Source: Verrucomicrobiaceae bacterium
GTDB lineage: Bacteria; Verrucomicrobiota; Verrucomicrobiia; Verrucomicrobiales; Verrucomicrobiaceae
Direction of reading: 5' to 3'
Assembly (NCBI GenBank): GCA_016713035.1
Contig: JADJPW010000003.1
Span: forward strand, 62,001-126,000
DNA length: 64,000 bases
Both the position numbers and the translations under genes were made by a program. Positions 61,601-64,000 of this stretch are shown piece after piece (positions within the stretch are counted from its first letter, which is position 1; each line of letters begins with the position of its first letter). Under the pieces are notes generated by a model that was given only the letters and a program-made list of their open reading frames with translations, was not told the DNA's origin and made no database searches.

Positions 61601-64000
61601 GGGCCACTATTCGTGCCTGCGGCGATGATGAGGCTAGCCTGATCGATCTGCGCCGCAGTCGCCGTAGCCGGGATGGAAAAGCGGAAGGTGAATTTACGCC
61701 AATTCGGCCGCGCATTGTTCGCAGTAGCCTCATTCCATCCATTGTAGTCTGCAGCACTGAATTTCGTCGCTGGAGATCCGATCCACTTTTGCTGTGTGGC
61801 GATGTAATACTGGTAATTGACTCCATCGACTCGGAAGAGGCTTGCTCCAGCTTCGAGCGTCAGATTGAAGGATGCATCTGTAGAGGACGCCGTGTCAGCC
61901 CACAGAGCCACTTCATACGTTTTTCCGGCTTGCAGGGCAGCACTCCAGTTACCGCCACCGAAAGCACGGAGATCGAGGCATGAATTTGTGCCTTCTAATA
62001 AGACATAGCGTTTACCAGCACGGGCTTTGAAGCTCTCCACCCAGCCAACCTTCGCCGCAGCGCCCACTGCGAGCACCTGCATGCGCTGGATCGGTGCATT
62101 GAAGGGGCTCACGCCATTCACACTGCCCACCCAGCGTAGCGCATTCACGCCCGCACCAAAGCTCATACCCGCGCCATCGTATCCGAGTGCTGCGATCTGA
62201 GCCCCGTTCGTATTAGGACTGCCATTGAGCTCAAAACTGGCATTGTCGATGAGATTGAAGGCATAACACGGATCAGGATTACGGAAGCCGAAGTCCACTG
62301 TGAGGTCCCCATCTCTCCCATCCCCATCCACGGCTGTATCTGGCTCTGTATCGGTGCTCAAATTGATCACTGGACTATTCACAGCTGCTCCACTGGCACT
62401 CTGGATGCCATTGCTATCGTTGGCGATGCCATTATCCGAGTTAACCGAAACTGTCGCCTGCGGGTAAAAGGCGGGAGGGGATGGAATACGCACATAAACC
62501 ATGCCTGGGAGCAATTGGTTAAAGACATACCCGCCATTGATGTCTGTCGTCTTGGAGGCACCGATCTGCACATCGTCTCCAGCGCCATTTTCAGCGATGG
62601 CATTCGCTCCAGGAGACCATAGCTGCACCGCTAATCCTGGGACTCCCGGCTCATTCGCGTCTTGCAGGCCATCTCCATCATTATCCAACCACACTCGATT
62701 TCCGATGCTCATGATCGGCACGCTGAGATCACACAGATACATGTCATCGATAGCGATTGGTCCACTGTTTGTGCCAGCGGCGATGATGAGGCTAGCCTGA
62801 TCGATCTGTGCTGCGGTCGCGGTTGCTGGGATGGAGAAGCGGAAGGTGAATTTGCGCCAGTTCGGGCGTGTATTATTCGCAGTGGCCTCATTCCATCCAT
62901 TGTAGTCTGCCGCGCTGAATTTCGTCGCTGGAGCCCCATTCCATAGTTGCTGTGTGGCGATGAAGTATTGGTGGTCCACATTGGCTACGCTGAAAATATT
63001 CGCACCAGCCTCTAGCGTGAGATTGAAGGATGCATCCGCTGCAGAGGCGGTATCTGCCCACAAGGCAACTTCATAGGTCTTTCCAGGCTGGAGAGCACTG
63101 CTCCACTCTCCGCCAGCGAAAGCCCGTAGATCGATGCATGAGTTTGTGCCCTCTAGTAAGACATAGCGCTTTCCAGCGCGGGCTTTGAGGCTCTCCACCC
63201 AGCTCACCTTGGCCGTAGCGCCTACTGCGAGCACCTGCATGCGCTGAATCGGCGCATTAAATGGGCTCACGCCATTCACACCACCCACCCAGCGCAGCGC
63301 ATTCACGTTCGCACCGAAACTCATGCCCGCGCCATCGTATCCGAGCTCTGCGATTGATGTCCCGTTTGTATTGGCACTGCCGTTGAATTCAAAGCTAGCG
63401 TTGTCGATCAGATTGACGGAGTAGCAGCGATCTGGATTTTGGAAGCCGAAATCCACCGTGAAATCGCCATTGATGCTATTTCCATCCACCTCATTGCTGG
63501 GCTCAGCTCCTCTATTGAGCATGATGATCGGACTACGAACAGCCGCCCCCATGGTGCTCTGAATGCCATTGCTGTCCGTGTTCACTCGGTTATCCGCATT
63601 TACCGAAATCGTGGCTCTGGGGTAATTCACCGGAGTGGATGGAATGCGCACATAAACAGCGCCTTCTGCCAAATTCTCAAATGCGTAATGCCCGTCGATG
63701 TCTGTCTGCACTGCGGCTCCGATTTGGACATCATCTCCACCACCGTTTTCTTCCAGTCCATTGGCCCCAGGGGACCAGAGCTGCACGCTCACGCCAGGGA
63801 TGCCGAATTCCGTGGCGTCCTGTTGGCCGTCCCCATCGTTGTCCAACCAGACGCGGTTACCGATGCTAGGCCCACTGAGCACTGCGGTTTGGAGAGAAAA
63901 GTTCGCCGTGGCCTTCTTCGGCACGGTGATGCGATCATCCATGGTATCGCTATCGAAGCTGCCCACACCACCCCAGGCCACATCAAAGCCCGTATTGGGA
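49603..64000 (-). CDS. Giant modular surface protein, N-terminal part, 5'-partial
   Basis: The frame is open through the window edge (PNTGFDVAWGGVGS...), so the true start is upstream; about 4,798 codons are visible. Modules in order: three repeats of an SdrD_B-like domain plus a beta-sandwich module with NASFE or NPSFE and TYEVALWAD strands (63,900-60,390), two more SdrD_B domains, nine putative-Ig domains (59,530-56,530), one of which contains a LamG domain, an SdrD_B domain, a second binding-like module (about 56,080-55,460), three SdrD_B domains, a third distinct module (about 54,095-53,400), two SdrD_B, eight putative-Ig (52,515-50,390) and two SdrD_B, the last cut by TAG. Putative-Ig units here have a Cys in the last turn and begin with Cys-Pro. 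This is probably one half of a single >8,000-aa protein. Confidence 0.9.
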   Translation of the reverse strand, partial: PNTGFDVAWGGVGSFDSDTMDDRITVPKKATANFSLQTAVLSGPSIGNRVWLDNDGDGQQDATEFGIPGVSVQLWSPGANGLEENGGGDDVQIGAAVQTDIDGHYAFENLAEGAVYVRIPSTPVNYPRATISVNADNRVNTDSNGIQSTMGAAVRSPIIMLNRGAEPSNEVDGNSINGDFTVDFGFQNPDRCYSVNLIDNASFEFNGSANTNGTSIAELGYDGAGMSFGANVNALRWVGGVNGVSPFNAPIQRMQVLAVGATAKVSWVESLKARAGKRYVLLEGTNSCIDLRAFAGGEWSSALQPGKTYEVALWADTASAADASFNLTLEAGANIFSVANVDHQYFIATQQLWNGAPATKFSAADYNGWNEATANNTRPNWRKFTFRFSIPATATAAQIDQASLIIAAGTNSGPIAIDDMYLCDLSVPIMSIGNRVWLDNDGDGLQDANEPGVPGLAVQLWSPGANAIAENGAGDDVQIGASKTTDINGGYVFNQLLPGMVYVRIPSPPAFYPQATVSVNSDNGIANDSNGIQSASGAAVNSPVINLSTDTEPDTAVDGDGRDGDLTVDFGFRNPDPCYAFNLIDNASFELNGSPNTNGAQIAALGYDGAGMSFGAGVNALRWVGSVNGVSPFNAPIQRMQVLAVGAAAKVGWVESFKARAGKRYVLLEGTNSCLDLRAFGGGNWSAALQAGKTYEVALWADTASSTDASFNLTLEAGASLFRVDGVNYQYYIATQQKWIGSPATKFSAADYNGWNEATANNARPNWRKFTFRFSIPATATAAQIDQASLIIAAGTNSGPIAVDDMYMCEVAAQMCVGNQVWVDMNNDGVRQSVESGIPGLPIQLWTAGADGVVNNGSGDDAVVRNSDFTDANGQYLFENLQPGSYYVRIPTVPVFFPQVSANGVALDNNINNDSNALQPGGSGTAVHSALFTLTAGAEPGTGVDGDGTDCNSTIDLGFANLDPCYVTNLFDNPSFEVSGTANATGVATRVLGFTTGVTFFGNNLNALQWTGGVTGNSGLGSPIQRVEVLPGNNGSKVSWVDSFKPRHGRRMLLLQGTNSCVSMRATGGGAWSSVLQAGHEYELSAWAANASAATASVIWDLGAQAQVFQIITGGTPGVYQYFTVPQSAMDGTPRPAFTAGDYSGWSDASPTSSPAPVWRQFKYRFRIAATATPTQIDTASFVFSGGSSTNPIVADYLSLCEVPTSATLTLGNLVWNDANRDGVRNTGANGELGVPNVAVALFTTANTTIGDADDMLVATTTTTATGDYNFTGLIDGFYYVRVTPNASYPATGGNVVTSDNQINNDNNGAQPGGPGTPIYSPVITLTKGLEPTNDGDTDPDTELSVDFGLFTGIQLGDQLFHDANNDGIFTSSSESTLGPGVKVELLNSAGTLITDTLTNSSGIYSFLVFTPGQYRLRVPTPPAATPLVSGIADNSDNGENNDSNALQPAGQGTAALSPLITLTAGGEPGSTGATNVENTIDFGFRACPAITLSPGTLALATQYANYNLSLNSFGGAGGYVYSITSGSLPAGMTLSPAGLLSGIPGAAAAPGNYPLVIRSTDNTGCYGQQSYTLRLFCPTLTITPSTLPPSTQYSSYSQPLLVASGTAPYTWSASPAPLTGAVAWWPGEGGGAEVMLGNTGALFGGMGFNTGRIAQAFAFDGADDYVQVADHSSQRPANLTVEAWVYAENGSASGNRVLVAKTADLAGLSSGYGLIQTGGGSQVRFFINGNASTASSEFVEAALTANAWHHVTVTYDRVNLNLCIDGALAATKPFAAALVHNNVPLVMGGSSTAGTAWQGKLDEVILYNRALSVAEASARYAITQNLNNGVPAGISVSTTTGEIAGTPTAAPADYPFTVRVADVYGCLGVRSYTLRIVCPQISITPATLVDAKQYVPYSDVNFQATGGTASYSWSISSGAMPTGMTFSTAGVLGGTPGSVPGLYTFTVRARDANNCTGERQVTLLVKCPTITLTPTTLSDAKQFTQYTAVQFQATGGNAPYTFAVASGSTLPAGMLLSNAGLLSGTPTAPPGDHTFTIRATDGSAAACTGDVTVTLRITCPDISIGPASLPVITQYTPYSQNLSATGGNDPYTWTLVNGALPAGITLNSAGQLAGTTSAAPGVYNFRVRASDTAACSAEKNMSVAVECSVIDINPKTLPPGKTTTAYSQQLTATGGTAPYQWTLYSGALPAGVTLSSGGLISGTPTVVGSFNFSVEVRDAYNCFQRQDLVLAVECPPMDIDPDSLPEAVVGQNYNQQLTVTGGVPGYTWSRTSGAFPTGMSINSSGLISGIPTSAAGNYSVTITARDSNNCPAVISYVLTLRCPDITVSPLLTNGVIGEAISETFDATGGTAPYTWSVASGSTLPAGLTLSPSGGLGGVPEVTGANVFTIQASDVFGCVKTADVTVNVSCPALVLAPASLPWGMKGVAYNQTVSTTKGKAPYTYSVVAGSLPPGISLTGTNGLISGTPTATGSSTFTLLSVDGAGCSGTRDFTIDIHGIKLGNIVWNDLDQGGDLDAGETGIPGVGLALYSTVDSTIGNADDQLVTSMTSGALGDYSFAGLAPGKYYVQVTAPTAQPYSSGPQVNADDLIDNDNNALQPSGSGTLARSPLITLSPGQAPGTLPITNLGDNLTVDFGFRAMPTQINNLLEYTLNASSGGLPVYPSYKNPCVVNAAKIQIEDDMNGLADISEPTSNGPVRGGALSRRMRGWDGSYDLAYDSPPTLLNQRPDSLWLRFDMDPTATGTVGRLLFDINRTGSTSPVQGKAILSWKDGSVTRSAATSTFTLSAVSSWYSLQLAFDQFMGGATALPTGAGLAGRSFLLELYLWGGDGSGYIDIDNLLLEGSATCSPPSLSIGDYVWADTNCNGLKNPKEPGLPGLAVQLWQPGVDGLPDTGDDQMLQTTQTDANGYYLFSGLPAGNYYVRLPVLNPEWPTAAPADPADNGEDNDSNGLQSGGIGSPVRSPVIQLAFNAEPGVGGSTNQEMTIDFGFCASLVMGNLVWSDEDNDGLFDAGEDGVANAQLALFKSTDTTVNNGNDTQIGTAFTTGADGAYSFSGLSAGYYYIRLTPPITHPRRSSVSTSADNGVDGDNNGITQSATGAPIYSGIVTLSALTEPGSLVAPFGGNADNTIDFGLRPTYCSLGNMVYKDGDNDGRFDFGEGIGSVVVELFDGNGVFLQSTLTSGSFFTRGRYQFTGLLPGDYYVRIPASEFGSGKPLVNTVSITPALPNDDNRDDNLIGNDNGLDNAQPATNGISSNVITLADSSEPINSGSETGASNTLDDGDDNNGNMTVDLGFKAATVNPTACYHFFLSDANLDGTLLERVSEWQPDQSYDFNYSAVTAYPTGFDVIYDAALARVKLDAVFQQIGAAKVDAVTLILSTGSDPATAQHAILYLDATNRAAPRVTMYRYNTSLGLSSWQTASNILLSNAPGSTTAGDVLEVKATEVGANVRFEMTLNLARVNNGSNWTGIGVDPAQWQGMIFGSNAGVVLQHHDLSAAPTYNAAGALTAFNSASNGSFVTDPAGVEVVVTELCPSSPWVCIGNLVYSDTNLNGVLDGAESGISGVSVQLFSPGTDGVIGGSGSGADYQVGSTFVTGASGAYSFVNLVPGPYYVRVSPPVFYPITGGNVVTSDNRVNNDNNGSQPGGVATFIYSPVIMLTPGAEPDNAVDGDDANCDATIDFGLFTGITVGSHVWNDENNNGLRDSGTEMSSGGITGVQMDLMSTGADGLPGGTGINADTLVRTASSGANGLYSLRTYVPGTYYVRFTPPALYPLASSTAVQADNGVNEDNNGVQTGGAGTEIRSMVFTLTAGAEPAPSGITNAEDTIDFGLRPCGTITLSSTPSPLTDAQRFASYSAAFSAAGGTSPYVFSLASGVLPDGFTLSSGGVLSSSSVTAMPANYSLNIRVVDAANCSTTGIFPLNVVCANMALSPTSLATAKQRTSFSQQFTVSGSGTAPFTYTLQSGTLPAGVTLAAGGLLSGTINGAPGNYNFTVRVTDVNGCYVQAVIPWTILCPDISISPTSVGAAKMYQSYGPVNFTANGANAPVLWSYTGTLPSGMTLNSAGSLGGTPTSSPGTYNITLTATDAASCSASIVLPVVVQCPDITILNSSPLADGVKGSAYSDLQLNASGGSTPYQWSLIGGQLPAGLSLSTSGLISGTVTAQAGAYDFTVRVTDAVNCSATKPLRINVVCPLLDITPGTLPPATQYATYSQNLSVSGGASPYAWVLDNGVMPPGISFSNGGVLSGTPTTLGSYTFDVGVSDSDGCYKTKRYTLTVDCPPITITPPVLPIAQRKVAYSQQLSASGGTAPYRFSVQGGSTLPTGLSISTAGLISGTCTDAPGSYNFVIQVLDANDCPGTQPFTLMLECGPISISPASLTDGVVGTSYLRTLTASGGEAPYTWTLNTGALPAGLTLATNGVISGTPTEQTTAFIRVETTDIYGCKGSIDYNFSVICPAVTLSPPDPLPHAYLQASYDQQITATGGHGPYVFDIIAGALPAGMTMNNAGRITGTPTVFGYANFTVRARDAYNCPGTLSYTLQVKGLGLGDIIYEDNNFNGLHDNGEAGVKDVTVELWDAGDDAAIGGAGSNSDVLITSQTTGALGQYHFDNLLPSAYFIRVLPPATLPIPGGNPVNLDNGVDLDNNGASQPSGPGTAIYSPVIALAAGVEPTVDDADSDTDFTVDVGLFRGMTLGNRIWHDFNDNGTLDVGENGLDGVTVQVWSTGADLVIGGTDDTLLRTTMTTTVLGVPGTYSFTALAPGKLYVRIPTPPDGYSLSSSVTTMADNGIDNDDNGIQVSGG
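50390..52515 (-). repeat. Putative-Ig (He_PIG-like) tract 2, eight units
   Basis: Same consensus and Cys arrangement as tract 1, between two blocks of SdrD_B-like domains. Units are diverged from each other at the nucleotide level, so this is an old array. Confidence 0.8.
56530..59530 (-). repeat. Putative-Ig (He_PIG-like) tract 1, nine units
   Basis: Units of about 80-90 residues share CPxIxIxPxxLPxxxQYxxY, GGxAPYTWxLxSGxLPxGxxL, GLLSGTP and YxFTVRAxDxxxC. The Cys late in each unit is followed 8-12 residues later by the Cys-Pro that opens the next. The second unit is split by the LamG domain. Confidence 0.8.
58520..59150 (-). other. LamG (concanavalin A-like) domain inserted in a putative-Ig domain
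   Basis: GAVAWWPGEGG, then FDGADDYVQVADHSS, LTVEAWVYA, VLVAKTAD, AWHHVTVTYDR and GKLDEVILYNRALS are diagnostic of LamG_3 jelly rolls, usually sugar-binding. The domain begins just after the APYTWSASP core of a putative-Ig unit and ends just before its second half (GVPAGISVSTTTGEIAGTP), so it is nested, not appended. Confidence 0.8.
60390..63930 (-). repeat. Three tandem about 1.18-kb coding repeats (SdrD_B plus binding-like module)
   Basis: Copy one about 62,720-63,900, copy two about 61,560-62,715, copy three about 60,390-61,555. Copies one and two are very alike at the nucleotide level over most of their length; copy three is clearly more diverged (for example NPSFE for NASFE and FKPRHGRRMLLLQGTNSC for the equivalent stretch). 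The protein segments contain GYDGAGMSFG in copies one and two. Confidence 0.8.

Noticed and set aside
1..64000. tRNA or rRNA genes
   Set aside because: No stretch with a recognisable tRNA T-loop (GGTTCGANTCC type) or conserved rRNA sequence was noticed on either strand; a covariance search was not possible.

Overview
The window reads as chromosomal DNA of a verrucomicrobial bacterium of the Prosthecobacter/Verrucomicrobium type. This is an inference from content: two secreted formylglycine-type sulfatases, an SHD1-heparinase fusion, an orphan EboE, a YfbK-like anti-sigma protein beside an ECF sigma gene, a giant secreted SdrD_B/putative-Ig protein whose C terminus resembles the verrucomicrobial TIGR02597 family, and many short-period intergenic repeats. 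No rRNA, tRNA or CRISPR array was recognised.

Layout. 0-12.4 kb: a 5'-truncated amidohydrolase, a decayed IS3 element, aroB, a sulfatase followed by a frameshifted FAD amine-oxidase-like gene, an S4 RNA-binding protein, a second sulfatase, an L,D-transpeptidase, a Bat-type VWA protein, a hydroxyisobutyrate-dehydrogenase-family gene and a broken metallo-beta-lactamase-fold gene. 12.4-16.3 kb: a methyltransferase, then a repeat-rich scar with remnants of a type I restriction-modification system (an hsdM start, an hsdR/hsdS chimera) around an intact DUF3800 gene, a 7-bp minisatellite and an 11-unit 21/22-bp array. 16.3-30.3 kb: housekeeping and metabolic genes (dienelactone hydrolase, TraB-like protein, ispD, YqeY, Gfo/Idh/MocA oxidoreductase, hrpB, ogt, heparinase-like protein, NlpC/P60-like protein, M20 amidohydrolase, eboE). 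30.3-39.6 kb: an ECF sigma/anti-sigma pair (the latter frameshifted), an unknown membrane protein followed by a NarL-type two-component pair, an IS200-like transposase-domain protein, a PQQ-type sugar dehydrogenase and an Lnt-like N-acyltransferase.

39.6-64 kb is one minus-strand open frame of about 8,100 codons that runs off the window, interrupted once by an in-frame TAG at 49603-49605. It encodes about 24 SdrD_B-like domains, about 25 putative-Ig domains, a LamG domain, several beta-sandwich binding-like modules, a beta-propeller-like stretch and a verrucomicrobial C-terminal domain. It looks like a giant adhesin or fibre protein and is the most unusual object here.

Several genes carry a single frameshift or stop (about 5652, 11694, 12095, 31235, 49603). 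Whether these are real lesions or consensus errors decides how much of this locus is functional.
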